DNA from: Pyropia haitanensis
Taxonomy: Eukaryota > Rhodophyta > Bangiophyceae > Bangiales > Bangiaceae
DNA length: 64,000 nt
NCBI GenBank assembly: GCA_008729055.1
Contig: SDUX01000008.1
Span: 4,861,756 to 4,925,755, forward strand
Direction of reading: 5' to 3'
Within the stretch, counting starts at the first letter, position 1. Each line of letters opens with the position of its first letter. The position numbers and the translations under genes are program-made. Positions 36,589 to 47,791 of this stretch are shown here, one piece after another. The notes under the pieces were generated by a model. It did not search any database and was not told the origin of the DNA. It saw nothing but the letters and a program-made list of their open reading frames with translations.

Positions 36589-37116
36589 TGCCGCGGCCGC
36601 CGTGGATGGGGGCGGCGGCGGCGGTGGCGGCGGCGGCGGCGGTGGCGGCGGCGGTGGTGCCGCCGCCGCGGCGGGCGGCGGCGGCGGCGCGCTGTCGAGC
36701 GAGGCGTCCAAGACGCTGCTGTCGCTGGCCGAGCGCAAGGCCGTCCTGCGGCAGGTGCTGGCCGACGGCGGCGAGTACGAGCACTTTGCGCGGTACCTGC
36801 TCGCCACGTACGATCTCACCGACCAGACCGACCGGCTCACGTCCAAGGACTATGTGCGGCTGTGTACACTAAAGGACGACTTCCATAAGCACGTCTCGTC
36901 GGCGGCGCACAAGCTGAAGATCTACAAGATCAAGGCGTTTTTTTCCAAGGTCGTCCACCTCGAGGTGACGGGCGAGTGGGACCGCCACAACCACGGGGGG
37001 GTGCGCGGGCCGTACGTGTATGGCATCCGCCCGCGGGGGGGGGGGGGGACGACCCGCCCCCGTCGCCCGCGTTTGTGCCGCCGCAGCCGCCCGCGGGGGG
37101 GTCCCGCGGCCGGTGA
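29332..37116 (+). CDS. plant-type cryptochrome/photolyase with very large low-complexity insertions
   Basis: Best-supported exons: 30315-30645 and 31234 onward; the intron 30646-31233 starts GTACGT. They join to KRWWLGKSLALLRRELARLG, the photolyase-domain hallmark. Start: VVWFRGHDLRTEDHPALLSA. FAD domain: SPHLKHGELSPRRLYH, a low-complexity insert of about 370 codons (31.95-33.08 kb), then FLKNLCLRDFGYHVLFHHP, GYPLVDAAMRQL, SSNALGWQWTAG and FVRRWLPELAKLPARYIHKP. The flavin-facing position in SSNALGWQW is Asn, as in photolyases, not the Asp of plant cryptochromes. A C-terminal extension of over 1,000 codons (His/Pro-, Gly-, Ala-rich) ends in a non-repetitive block, 36.70-37.03 kb. Frame changes fall in G-runs at 29391-29408, 32747-32781, 35704-35721 and 37035-37048. 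The first exon is weakly supported: start ATG 29332 (MQREAKRRRV, possible nuclear signal) and donor near 30229 are guesses. Role: blue-light sensing or DNA repair. Confidence 0.8.
30704..30731. repeat. TG dinucleotide microsatellite
   Basis: About 14 TG units inside the cryptochrome intron, flanked by poly-G runs. Confidence 0.85.
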
Positions 37117-37872
37117 GGGGCAGGAGGGGGGGCGGAGGGGAGGGCCGCGGGGGGGCTGGGGGGGTTGGGCATGGTGGTGGCGGCGTCGCGTCGATGCTCG
37201 GTCCTGTGGCGGGACGTGTGCATGTAACGAGACCAAAGGGGGGGGGGGGGGCGGTGGGGGGGGAGGCCGACGGTCAACGACGGGGACCCTATCTATTTTT
37301 TTTTTTTTTCCTTCATTTGACAACCCTTCCACGCATTGGCTTTTTTTTTTTTTTTTCTTGCACTCTTGCGCTGTGCGCGGTGGCGTGTGGGCGTGCCTTG
37401 TCTTTTTTTCTCTTTTTTTTTTTCTGTCCCGCTCCGCACGGTGATGCGCCGGCGACGCACCTGTCCACGTGGCAATAGGCGGACTCGCTTCGGCCATTGC
37501 ATGCAATGACAGACCACTTCCCGACAAGTACTTCGAGGCGTGGACCGCCGCAATCCCGACCAACGCCAGCGTGGTCGACGCGGCCGACGCGGTGGTGGTG
37601 GAGTTGGTCGCGGTGGCAGTGGAGTTGGTCGCGGTGGCAGTGGAGTTGGTCGCGGTGGCAGTGGAGTTGGTCGCGGTGGCAGTGGAGTTGGTCGCGGTGG
37701 CAGTGGAGTTGGTCGCGGTGGCAGTTGCGGTGACCGCGGATCGCGCCCGTGGCCGCGCCGGCAAGGTCGCCCGGCACCCCCCTGCGCACTTCAACGTGCC
37801 GTGGCGCCACGCGGTGCACCGTCTTCGTTTCCCCTCCCCTGCTCCGCGGCGGCACCGTCCACGGTGAGTCTG
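37117..37872. other. intergenic between cryptochrome and GluRS genes
   Basis: Contains T-runs (37292-37306, 37341-37356, 37405-37423) that are probably the cryptochrome 3' region, then the 21-bp tandem repeat at 37600-37725 and the GluRS leader. Confidence 0.5.
37600..37725. repeat. 21-bp tandem repeat, six copies
   Basis: Six exact copies of a 21-base unit beginning ggagttggtcgcggtggca. It lies 147 bases before the GluRS start. All plus frames stay open through it (VELVAVA, GVGRGGS or WSWSRWQ repeats), so the GluRS frame extends artificially upstream. Confidence 0.95.
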
Positions 37873-39693
37873 ATGGCCAGCTCTGCGGAGCTCGCTGCGG
37901 TGGATCCGCCGACGGCCGACGCGGCCGCGGCGCCCGCGGCGGTGGCCGCGGCGGCCGCCCCCCACGCCCCCCCTGCGGCGGCGGCGGCGGCGGCGGCGGC
38001 GACTGGCGCGGCGGGCGAGGCGGGCGCGGCGGGCGAGGCGGGCGCAGCGGGCGCGGCGGGCGCTGCGGCCAGCGGCGCGTCGGACCTGGCCGGCTGGGAC
38101 GATGTGCTGCGGCTGGTCAAGTCCAAAGGCTCCTTTGACGTGTCCCTCAAAGACGCCGTCCCCGGCAGCGTCGTAACGCGCTTCCCCCCCGAGCCGAGCG
38201 GCTACCTCCACATTGGCCACTGCAAGGCGGCGCTCCTCAACGCGTACTTTGCGGCCAAGTACGCGGGGCGGCTGGTCGTCCGCTTTGACGACACCAACCC
38301 GTCCAACGAGAGTGCGGGCTTTGAGGCGGCCATCGTCGCGGACCTCGCGCGCGTTGGCATTGTACCCGACACGGTCGAGTACACGTCCGACTACTTCCCG
38401 CAGCTGCTGGCAATGGCGCGTGCGTTTATCGAGGCGGGCAAGGCGTACGTCGACCCGACGGACGTGGAGGAGATGCGCCGTCAGCGGATGGCCAAGGAGA
38501 ACTCCCCATACCGCGACGCGCCGGTGGCGGAGTCGCTCCGGCGGTGGGAGGAGATGCTGGCGGGCTCCCCCGAGGGCGTCAAGTGCTGCCTCCGCGCCAA
38601 GATTGACATGCGCCACAAGATCGGCTCGATGCGGGACCCGATTATGGTGCGCGGCAGCACGGCGCCGCACCACCGGACGGGCGACACGTACAAGGTGTAC
38701 CCGACGTACGACTTTTCGTGCCCGGTCGTCGACTCACTGTCGGGCGTCACGCACGCGCTGCGGTCGTCCGAGTACTCGGACCGGGTGAAGCAGTACCAGT
38801 GGTTTTGCACCGCCGCGGCGGTGCGGACGCCGGTGGTGTGGGACTTTGCGCGGCTCAACTTTGTGTACGTGCTCATGTCCAAGCGCAAGCTCCAGGCGCT
38901 CGTCGACACGGGCATCGCGGACGGCTGGGACGACCCGCGCTTCCCCACCGTCCGCGGCCTCATGCGCCGCGGCCTGACCGTCCCGGCGCTCCGCGCGTTT
39001 ATCCTGTCGCAGGGCGCGTCCCGGTCGGCGACGCTGATGGAGTGGGACAAGATCTGGACGGTGAACAAGCGGGTGCTGGACCCCGTGGCGCCCCGCCACG
39101 TGGCGATTGGCGCCGACCCGGCCGCGCCGGCGGTGCTGCTGACCGTCGCGGGGGCGGTGGAGGAGACCCGCGCCGTGCCGCGACACAAGAAGAACCCGGC
39201 GCTGGGGGACAAGCCCGTTCTCTACGGCCCGCGGGTGTGGGTGGAGGCGGCCGACGCGGCGGCGATGAAGGTGGGCGACCGGGTGACGCTGATGGACTGG
39301 GGCAACGTGCACGTGGACGCGGTGCCCGGGCGCGACGGGGAGGGGGAGCTCGCCGCCACCTTCCTGCCCGACGACCAGGACTTTAAGGGGACCGTCAAGG
39401 TCACGTGGCTCGCCGCCGTCGACGACCTGGTGCCGCTGCGGCTCGTGTCGTACGGGCACCTGCTGACCAAGCCCAAGCTCGACGACGGCGACGTTGTGGA
39501 CGACTACCTCAACCGGGACAGCCGCACCGAGGCGGCCGCCCGGGGGGATATCAACCTGCGGGGCGTCCAAAAGGGGGAGGTGGTGCAGCTGGAGCGCCGC
39601 GGCTTCTTCATCTGCGACCGCGTGCACCTGCGGGACGACGCGGCGGCGCCCATGACGCTCATTGAGATCCCGGATGGCAAGGCAAAGAAGTAG
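37873..39693 (+). CDS. glutamyl-tRNA synthetase, eukaryotic cytosolic type
   Basis: 606 residues, one exon, from the ATG at 37873. It charges tRNA-Glu with glutamate using ATP. Class I motifs: GYLHIGHCKAALLN carries HIGH at 113-116, and VLMSKRKL carries the KMSKS-equivalent at 335-339. Subfamily evidence: RFDDTNPSNE, WDDPRFPTVRGLMRRGLT and the LMEWDKIWTVNKRVLDPVAP block, which is typical of eukaryotic/archaeal GluRS. The beta-barrel anticodon-binding domain follows (about residues 400-606). The N-terminus is about 70 residues of Ala/Gly-rich sequence before SDLAGWDDVLRLVKSKG, so the GST-like domain of many eukaryotic GluRS enzymes is missing. An upstream GTG in frame reads through the 21-bp repeat and was rejected. 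Confidence 0.93.
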   Translation: MASSAELAAVDPPTADAAAAPAAVAAAAAPHAPPAAAAAAAAATGAAGEAGAAGEAGAAGAAGAAASGASDLAGWDDVLRLVKSKGSFDVSLKDAVPGSVVTRFPPEPSGYLHIGHCKAALLNAYFAAKYAGRLVVRFDDTNPSNESAGFEAAIVADLARVGIVPDTVEYTSDYFPQLLAMARAFIEAGKAYVDPTDVEEMRRQRMAKENSPYRDAPVAESLRRWEEMLAGSPEGVKCCLRAKIDMRHKIGSMRDPIMVRGSTAPHHRTGDTYKVYPTYDFSCPVVDSLSGVTHALRSSEYSDRVKQYQWFCTAAAVRTPVVWDFARLNFVYVLMSKRKLQALVDTGIADGWDDPRFPTVRGLMRRGLTVPALRAFILSQGASRSATLMEWDKIWTVNKRVLDPVAPRHVAIGADPAAPAVLLTVAGAVEETRAVPRHKKNPALGDKPVLYGPRVWVEAADAAAMKVGDRVTLMDWGNVHVDAVPGRDGEGELAATFLPDDQDFKGTVKVTWLAAVDDLVPLRLVSYGHLLTKPKLDDGDVVDDYLNRDSRTEAAARGDINLRGVQKGEVVQLERRGFFICDRVHLRDDAAAPMTLIEIPDGKAKK

Positions 39694-40304
39694 GTCGGGC
39701 GGCCGCCGCCGGGGTCGCCGGTGGCGTCTTTCTCCCCCCCCCCCCCCCCCCCGCCGTCATGGAGCGGGGTGGTGATGGAAGTGGCCGGATGTGGCGGCCG
39801 CCCGTCTGGGCGGCGGCAGCCACGGGGGACTGCTTGCCCGAAAAAAAAAGATACCCATGATCACCACACACACGCCGCTCCCAACGAGACTGGCCGCCCG
39901 CCCGTCGCCGTGGGCCGCCGCGGCGTGTGCTCACCCACGGGGCAGACCGCCGCCGCGCGTGCGTGCCGCCCCCCTCCCACCCGCCCGGCCGACGCCGCCC
40001 CGCGCAGTGGGTCTATCACCCTGTACCTACATTTCTGTGCAAGGTGGCCCTGACGGGGTCAGGAGGGCCTGCTTACAGCAGCCTAACCCCCCACGGAGGC
40101 CGTACGCGCCGCTTTGCTTGGAAATGTAGGTACAGGGTGTTGGATCCACACCCCCGCCACCCCCGCCCGAGCGCCCCCGGCCGCCCTCCCCCCGCTCCGC
40201 GCGCACCCCCTCCCCCCCCCCCCCCCCCCCCGTCGCCCACGGTGCCCGTTGCGCACCCCCCCCCCCCCCCCCTTGCCCTTTGACGCTCGCACCACGTGGC
40301 GACG
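39694..40304. other. intergenic between GluRS and SNAPC3
   Basis: Holds a small inverted-repeat element (40017-40139) and two long poly-C runs just before the SNAPC3 start. Nothing else seen. Confidence 0.5.
40017..40139. mobile_element. small MITE-like inverted-repeat element
   Basis: A perfect 19-bp inverted repeat, 40017-40035 (caccctgtacctacatttc) and 40121-40139, encloses 85 bp of unrelated DNA. No target duplication is clear. It could be a 123-bp MITE or a solo hairpin. Confidence 0.5.
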
Positions 40305-41176
40305 ATGCACCCCTTCTTCACCGCCGTCCCCGACACCTACGCGTGCCCGTCCCGGGCGCCGCGGCTGGACGTGGCCGCGTTTGCCGCCGCGCTCGCGGCG
40401 AGCCCCGCCGCCGCGGCGCTGCTCAGCGGCGGCGTGCCGCTGCCGCCGCCGCCGCCGCCACCCCCACCCCCACCCCCACCCCCACCACCCCACCGTCTGC
40501 CGTCGCCGCCGCCGCCGCCGCCACCCGCCGGTGCCCCTGCCGTGGGCGGCCCCCGGGCGGCCGCCGCGGCCGACGCTGCCGCCACGCCGGCGGCGGCCGC
40601 CGCTGCCGCTGCCGCCCCCCGCCACCGCCCGCCGCCGCCGCCGCCGCCGCCGCCGCTGCTGCCACCGCCGCCGCCCTCCACACCTGCCCGCTGCTGTCGG
40701 TGCGCCGGGCGGTGGCGGCCGCCGCCGACGGCGGCCGCCAGTGGCTCGCCACCCACGGCGCCGCCGTTGCGGGGGGCGCGCCCCCCCCCCCCCCCCCCCC
40801 AACCCACATCGCCGCCTGCGACGGCGGCGGCGGCGGCGGCGGTGACGGCGGCGACGGCGGCGGCGGCGGCGGCGGCGGCCCCCCCCCCCCCCACCGGCCA
40901 AGCCCAACCCCCCCACCTGGTCCCCGGTGACGTCATTGTCCACATTGCCGTCTACGCCGCGCAGGCGCCGGTGGTGGCGGTGGAGGCGCTGCTGCTCGGG
41001 GCGTCCCCCCTCGCGGCGGTGTGCGACGTCCTCGTCTGTGCCGCCGCCGCCGGCCACAGCCGCCGCCGCCAGGCCACCACCACCGCCGCCGCCGCCGCCG
41101 CGGCGGCGGCGGCCGCCCCTCCCACCGCCGCCACCGCCCGTGACGCGGACGCGGGGAGGGACGGCGGGGTGGCGGA

Positions 41177-41215
<39 letters not shown>

Positions 41216-42740
41216 CCCGACGGGGCTGCTCATCGTCGAGGGCGTCGCCTACCCCGTCCGGCCACCGCCACGGGCGGCCGATGATGACGCCGCCGGCCTG
41301 CGCCCATGGCTAGCCGCCGCCGCCGCCGCCACCACCGCCGCCACCGACGGCCGGCGCGTGACGGTGTCGGCCGTCCCCGCCGAGGCGCTGCCGCTGAGCG
41401 CCGTCCGCCCCCGCCGGGGCGTGCCGTACCTGGCCGCCCACGGCGGCGGCTGTGAGCACCGGTGGGTGGTGCGCGACGTGCGCGCGCCGGTGGGGGGGGG
41501 GGGGGGACCCGCCCGCCCGCGCCGCCTACCCGGCCATCCTCCGCCGCGCGCCGCGGCGGCTGCGGCGGTGCTCGGTACGTAGGGGGGGGGGGGGGGGGGG
41601 GGCGCGGGGTGCGAGCGGGGGGGTTTGGGGGGGGGGGGGGGGGGGGGGGAAGGCGTTGGGGGGGGGGGGGGAGGGGGGAGGAGGGGCCGTGGCCGCCGCC
41701 AGTGTGGCCGCCGCTCCCCCCGCGTGTGCCGTCTGCCTGACGCCGCTGTGTGCCCCCCTCTGCCCCGCGGCCGTGCCGCCAGGTACCGTGGTGCGCTCTC
41801 TCTCTCTCTGTTTTTTTTTTTTTTTTTTTTTTTTTTCCGTTTTTTTTCCCTCCCCCTGCCTCCGCGCCGCCGCGTCCGCCACCCCCCCCCGCTCGCCACT
41901 CCCGTCTGGTGGCTGCGCCCGCCGCCACTGCCGGTCTGCGCCCGCCGCTTCCCCCCCCCCCCCTCCCCGCCGCCCCGGCCCGCCCCTCGCGGTGCGCCGT
42001 GCCGCGGCGCGCCGCGGCTCGTGCGCCGCGGCACCCCGCGTCGGCGCACGCGCGCAGGTGTGCGCGGTCGCGGCCGCCGCGGCGGTCACGTGGGACGACC
42101 CGCTGGCGGATGCGAGCCCGTGTTTTTTTTGTGCCGGTACGTCTGGGGGGGGTGCACCGGGGGGGGGACGCCGGGTTGGGGGGGGGGGGGGGGGGGGGGG
42201 GTAGCGCCGCCGCCGCCGCCGTCGCTGGTGTGGCTTGGCGTGGGAGTGGCTGCTGGTCGCTGCTGGGGGGGGGGTGGCGTTGGGGGGGGGGGGGGGCGGC
42301 GCGGCGGTGGCGGCGTGCGCACCCGCGGCGTCGCGTGGCGCGGCGGCGCGGCCGCGTCGGGGGGGGGGACCGCGCCGTGCCGCCCCGCCGCCGCCGCCGC
42401 CGCCCCCACCGCCGCCGCCGGTGCGTGCGCGGCAGCCGCGGCGACTAACGCGCCCGCCCACCCCGTGGTGGTGTGTCCCCGCGTGGTGCTCTCCCCGACC
42501 CGGCGCTCCTCCACTGCGCGCTCCCGCCGCGCCGCGGCCGGCGGGTGGGTCACGGGCGGGTCGGCGCGGCTGCCTGTGTGCCTGCCTTGACTGCGGGTTG
42601 CGATGGCGCCTCCTCCCCCCCCCCTGTTTCCCCCCCCCCCCCCCTCGCCTCCCGCAGCGTGTTACGACGCGCTGCACGTGGACGCGGCGGGCGTGCGGAC
42701 GGTGGAGCCCCTCGACGTGCACCCGTACGTGGCCGAGTAG
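40305..42740 (+). CDS. SNAPC3: snRNA-activating protein complex subunit 3 (SNAP50/SRD2-like)
   Basis: Three exons, 40305-41574, 42058-42136 and 42658-42740; both introns start GTACGT. The conserved C-terminal zinc region reads GLLIVEGVAYPV, GVPYLAAHGGGCEHRWVVRD, then YPAILRRAPRRLRRCS joined across the first intron to VCAVAAAAAVTWDD, DASPCFFC, and across the second to ACYDALHVD...LDVHPYVAE. This matches the SNAPC3 pattern GDCEH - YP - KCFVC - PCFFC - CF.MLH - YPYVD, including the paired CxxC motifs. SNAPC3 is a basal factor that binds the proximal sequence element of snRNA promoters. The YPAILRR block is one frame off the preceding CEH block; the switch lies in the G15 run at 41492-41506. The first 200 codons are Pro/Ala/Gly runs, may hold further frame errors and leave the start tentative (ATG 40305). 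Confidence 0.85.
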
Positions 42741-43002
42741 CGCCGTCCGCGGCTGGCCGCCGCCGACGCGGCGTGCCGACGGGGACCCGACGCCACTGGC
42801 GGTGGGCGGTGCGGTGTGACGGCGGGGCACGCTGACGCTGCGGGGGGGGGGGGGGTGGCGGCTGGCGCCGCGGGGGGGGGGGGGGGGGGTGTACCGCCAC
42901 CGCGGTGCGGTCGCGGCGGTGGTGGTGGTGGCGGCGGCGGTGGGGGTGGCGGCGGCGGTGGCGGCGACGGCGGCGGCGGCGGTGGGGGTGGCGGCGGCAA
43001 CG

Positions 43003-43039
<37 letters not shown>

Positions 43040-43568
43040 GGGCGGCGTCGCCCCCCCCCCCCCCCGAGGGCGCGGGCGGCGCCGTCGTGGGCGGCGCGCC
43101 CCGCCGGCTCGTGGCGGCGCGCGCCGATGGGCCGCCCGCCGGCGGCGGCGGCGACACCCCCCCCCCACCCCGGGCGGCGCGCCGCCGTCGCCGCCGCCGC
43201 GGCGGCGGTGGCCACCGGGGCGGACGCACGGCGGCGGCGGCGGCCGGCCGGCCGGCGGTCCGCCGCGGCGGCGGCGGCCTCACCGGTGCGACCGCCACCG
43301 CCGCCGCCACTGCCGCCGCGGCCGCCGCCACCCCTGGTGCGCCCACCCGCCACACGGACCGGCGCGTGGGTGGGGGCGCGTCCGCGGCGGCGCCGCGGTC
43401 TCGGTCGGCCCGCGGGGCGCGGCGGCCGGTGCGCGGACGCACGGGGGGGCCCCCCCCCCCCCCGCACCCCCCCCTCCTCCCCCCCCCTCCGCCACTGCCA
43501 TGGCCGCCGCGGTCGCCTTGGTAGCGCCCGTCACGCCGCCGCCGCGGCCGCGGCGGTGGCCGCGACGG

Positions 43569-43607
<39 letters not shown>

Positions 43608-44380
43608 GGAGCGCCGCCCGTGGCCGCGGCGGCGGGCGCACCGCGGCCGACGGGGCGGGGTGCGACGGCCCAGCCGAGCGCCACCGCGCCAGCCGCGGCA
43701 GCAGTCCCGCCGTCGACCACCCAGTGGCCACCCCTGCCACGGACGGCGCCGGGCATTGACGCTGCCGTGTACGCAGTCACACGATGAGAGTAGATTGAGG
43801 GGGGGGGGGGGGGGGTGCGCGTCGTGGGAGGACGCGGCATCGCCGCTACCGCCGAGCGCCGGACCATCCGCGCAACAAGGGCGGGGGCGGAGGCAGGACG
43901 TGCCGCTGCTTGTGTGGCGCTGCCACGACGCGGGGGGGGTCGCACCCGCGTCGGCCTGGCTGGCGCCCGTCTTTCTGGCACGCGTGGGGATAGGGGGGGC
44001 GAGGGAAAGGGGGGTTGAGAGACAGGGCCGACTCGTTGCGGCGGTGGGCGGCTGCGGTGACGACAGCGACAGCGGCGGCGGCAATGACGGCGGCGGCGGT
44101 GCTGGGCTCGTCACAGCCGTCGTGTCCACCTGTACCATGCCGTCGCGGTCGCCGCGGCGACTGCGACAGCCTTCCTCCTGGCCTGGCTCCCACCCACCGC
44201 CGGCACGGCTCCCACCCACCGCCGCCGGCTCCCACCCACCGCCGGCCCGGCTCCCACCCACCGCCGGCCCGGCTCCCACCAACCGCCGGCACGGCTCCGT
44301 TGACGGTGCCGGCGGTCGGGAAGGAAACGGGCACGACTCAGGTTATGAGCTAAACTTGTTCACTCGGCGTACGCTTTGAG
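42741..44380. other. GC-rich low-complexity intergenic region
   Basis: CGG/CCG runs with poly-G and poly-C tracts. Frames are open on both strands without motifs. Ends in a 22-bp tandem repeat. Confidence 0.5.
44185..44292. repeat. 22-bp tandem repeat, about five copies
   Basis: Unit ggctcccacccaccgccggc plus two variable bases; copies vary from 20 to 22 bases. Confidence 0.85.
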
Positions 44381-44904
44381 GGATCACAGAAAGCTTTGGA
44401 CGAACGCTGGGAAGAAACTTTCAGGATGGGGACGAGAAAGTATTCCTTTTCCTGGAATTGGGTAGAGCCGGCCAGCGAGAGTCGAGTGTGAGTGTAGTTG
44501 AGGTAATTTTAACATCCTTGACGATTGTACCCACCAATGAGATGACTATTCGACTTGCGCGGCTGGACAAGTTCAAAAACAGTCAAGTGCGGCTGGAACC
44601 AAAGGCAACACCTCCCCACCCGCCAATCCAATCGTTCGGGGCACGACGTCCTGTTCTGGCGCGCTCGGTGGGGCGCCTCCCGCCGCCAAAGATTCGCCGT
44701 TCCACTCTGGCGTGCCGTGGCTGCCTGAAGGGCCGCCCGCTCGCCACCCGCGGCCCCCCATTGGCCAGCGCCGCCGCGGCCCATGGCCGCCGCCTACTGG
44801 TCCTCTGCGGGAACCACCTGGAAGCCCCCACCGAGACGCCCCCCTTCGCGTGTTTGATTGGCCAGCGCTCGGACGGGGGTCGCGCCGCACCGCCGCCGGA
44901 GGCG

Positions 44905-44927
44905 GGATAATACCAGCCTTGGGATTC
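44905..44927 (+). repeat. 23-bp repeat, inverted partner at 50918-50940
   Basis: Begins ggataataccagccttggg. A perfect inverted copy sits 6 kb away. Both copies are followed inward by TTGGGATTCTGG-type hairpin sequence. They could be the ends of a 6-kb element or two short elements in opposite orientation. Confidence 0.7.
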
Positions 44928-47151
44928 TGGACGTCAGAACCCCAAGGTCGCCTTGGGATTCTGGGAGGGGGTGGGAGGGGGTGGGGGGGGGGAATGGGAG
45001 GGTAAGTTTACCAATTATACTTCATATAACTTTTCTTCTTCATTTGAAACCAGAATTCATTTCGTAGGCTCCTTTCACTCATATCTGTCGTCGATGCTTT
45101 TTCCGTTGGCCACAGCCGCGCGTCTGACAGCGTTCGCTTCGACAGTGGCCCGTCTCGTGCCGCGTCCTTCGTACTGCCTGATTCCGCGAGTATGCCCTCG
45201 ACACGCTGGCCACGGCCTGGCCCCTCGAGCCGGCCTTTGACACACTGGCCGCCGCCGGATCCCTCGACCTGGCCCTCGACACTCTGACCTCCGCCGGGGC
45301 CATGCAGGCGTCACCCGTCTAGTCTGACAGTTTTCCACGTGCTGGCCGTTTGACAATGGAGAGGGGTCACCCGTCTTGGCTGACAGAGCGTGAAGAGCCG
45401 CGATTTCTCCAGGCGTCTCCTGAGCAGCTTTGGGCCACAGGGTGTCACCAGAGCATGTAGTACGTAGTACCTGGGGATCTCAACCAACACGCATGTTGGG
45501 TTCGCTGAGACGCTCTGAGAGCGCTCGAGACTCGCGCGTCGAGGCTCCACAGCCGCTGGGCGCCCCGAGGCCAGCGACGCCATCAGCACACACGTGTGGC
45601 TCCTCACCTACTTGCAGTTACGTACACCGACCTGTACTGGGCACCTCCATTACTCTACCCTGCGGCGGCGCGTCCCTGTTCCCGCCACCGACGTCCCGCC
45701 AGCGGCAGCCACCCCCCCCCCCCCCCCCCCCCCCCCCGTCCCACCACCAGCACGCCGGCCGGCGCCGAGCGTGCGGCCGCCCCTGGCGGCCCCGCGCGCC
45801 CACACCGCCCGCCCCCGCCACGGGCAGCCACCCCGGCCCCCCATGCAGCGAGCTGCCCCCCCTGCTCCCCTGCCACGCGATGCGCCCCCCGCCACCCCGG
45901 CCCACACCCGCCGCCACCGCGGCCGCCGCGGCTGCCGCGGCAGGCGGCCTCGGCCGCGGCCGCCGCCACCGCTGCCGCCGCCGCCCGCCGCCCCCGCTAC
46001 CGCCGCCGCTGCCCACCGCCGCCGCCGCCGCCGCCCGCCGCCCGCCGCCGCCTGCGGCCCCTGCGCCCTCAAGGGTTGCCCACCGTTGCCGCCGCCGCCG
46101 ACGCCGCCGCCGCCGCCTCTGCCCCTGCCGCTGCGGGCTGCTGCCGCCCCGGCTGCCGCTGCCGCCGCCGCCGTTGCTGCCGGCCGCCGGCCGCCTGCCT
46201 GGCCGGCCGCCGGCCGCCTGCCGCCCGGGCGGCCGCGGTGGCCGCCGCCCCTGCGTCCCCCGCCGCCGCATCCGCCGGTTGGCTGCCGTCGCGGCTGCGG
46301 CTGCCACCACCGCCGCCGCCACCGGTCACCACCCTGGCCGGGGGCGGCCGCCCCCGCCGGCCGGCCGCCGGTCCGGCCCCCGGCCGCCGCCGCTGCCGCC
46401 GGCTACCGCCGCCGGCGTGCTGCCGCCGCTGGCGGGCTGCCGCCGCCGGCCGCCTGCCTGGCCGGCCGCCGGCCGCCTGCCGCCCGGGCTGCCGCCCCGG
46501 CCGCCGCCCCCGCCGCCGCCGCCCCCACCGGGTTGCTGCCGCCCTGCTGCCGCTGCCGCCGCCGCCTTTGCTGCCGGCCGCCGCCAGCAGGCTGCCGCCG
46601 CCTGCCTTTTGCCGCCAATCGCGGGCTACCTTTGTCGGCCAGCTGTCCGGCCGGCCGCTGGCCGGCTGCCGCCCCGGCCGCTCTCACCATCGCCGCCGCC
46701 CCTGCCGGTTGGCTACCGCTCCGGCTGCCGCTGCCGCCTCTGCTGTCGCTGCCGGCCGCCGCCGATCCGCTTGCCACGGCAGCGCCGGCAGTGCAAGAAA
46801 GTGCCTCCCGTCTGCTTCTTTGTCATCCGCTGTGCAGTATGGGCCTGGATATAGAGTGCATGAGAGACCCACCGTGGGAAGAAATAGTCTTATCTGGGTA
46901 AAACGATCATGCTGAATCTATTGGTGCACACATCGGGCGTCGTGCACCCGTACGGCGGACAGGACAGTCGAGAGGCTGGGTGGAAGAAGCGCTTTAGGCG
47001 CCCGCTCCGAGCTTTTTTGAGCGTAATGGGTCAACTCTGTTTAGTTAACGCTGAGGGCAGAGGTATCCGTTGGCCATCGTCCCGTAAAAATGCAAAGACA
47101 GTACTCTGCAGTTCACTCATTCGTGACTGACTGACTGCTGATACGGTGGTA

Positions 47152-47791
47152 TGCACTGTAGCGCAGCTGGATGAGCCCACAGCGCCGTTGAAAGTGCAAA
47201 AAGCTGCGGAGGTAGCTGAATACACTGTATAGATCTGATAGATGTAGTTTTTGACGGATGAGAGCACTGTGGGGCGCTAGACGGCCTGTCGCGGCTACCT
47301 GTCCAGAATGGACTTTTGGGGGCCCATATGACCTGCTTCCCGATGTTTGCGACATTTTCTGAGCACATATTCGTGCTCAGCGTCATCGACTTAGTCTGGC
47401 GGGAACAGCTTGAGAAGATTTTGCTTCATTTTCTGAAACGCGTCGTAGCGGTGTGTGACGCCTTGCACCGAAGTGTGCGCAGGGCACTTCACCACGTGCA
47501 ACAAGAGTCAGGGACCACTTCACCAACTTTTCTGAAGCATGCTCAATCGACTAAATCGAGGTCGCTGAGCACGGTTATGTGCTCAGAAGGTTTCGCCAAC
47601 GTCGGGAAGTGGGTCGTACAGACCCCCAAAGTGGCCATTCTGGACAGGCAGCCTCGACAGGCCGTCCAACGCCCCACAGTGCTCTCACGCACGAAAAGAT
47701 ACAATTCTGAGATCCCAACAGTACAGCAGACATCCTCCGCAATCTTTTTTGTTCTCATCGGCGCTGTGGGCGCGTCCAGCAGTGCGACATG
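47152..47791. repeat. fold-back element with two diverged 245-bp arms
   Basis: Arms 47152-47396 and 47549-47791 are inverted copies that I judge by eye to be about three-quarters identical. The minus frame of the left arm (47386-47117) and the plus frame of the right arm encode related peptides (LSTNMCSENVANIGK versus LSTVMCSEGFANVGK), so the arms look like a duplicated coding fragment in inverted orientation. No known domain. Confidence 0.7.

Noticed and set aside
37540..37872. Upstream extension of the GluRS frame through the 21-bp repeat
   Set aside because: Begins with GTG and adds only repeats. The ATG at 37873 gives a sensible N-terminus.
41701..41785. Possible extra SNAPC3 exon with CAVC and CAPLC
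   Set aside because: The direct join 41574 to 42058 already recreates the conserved CxxC (CSVC), so the extra Cys pair is not needed.
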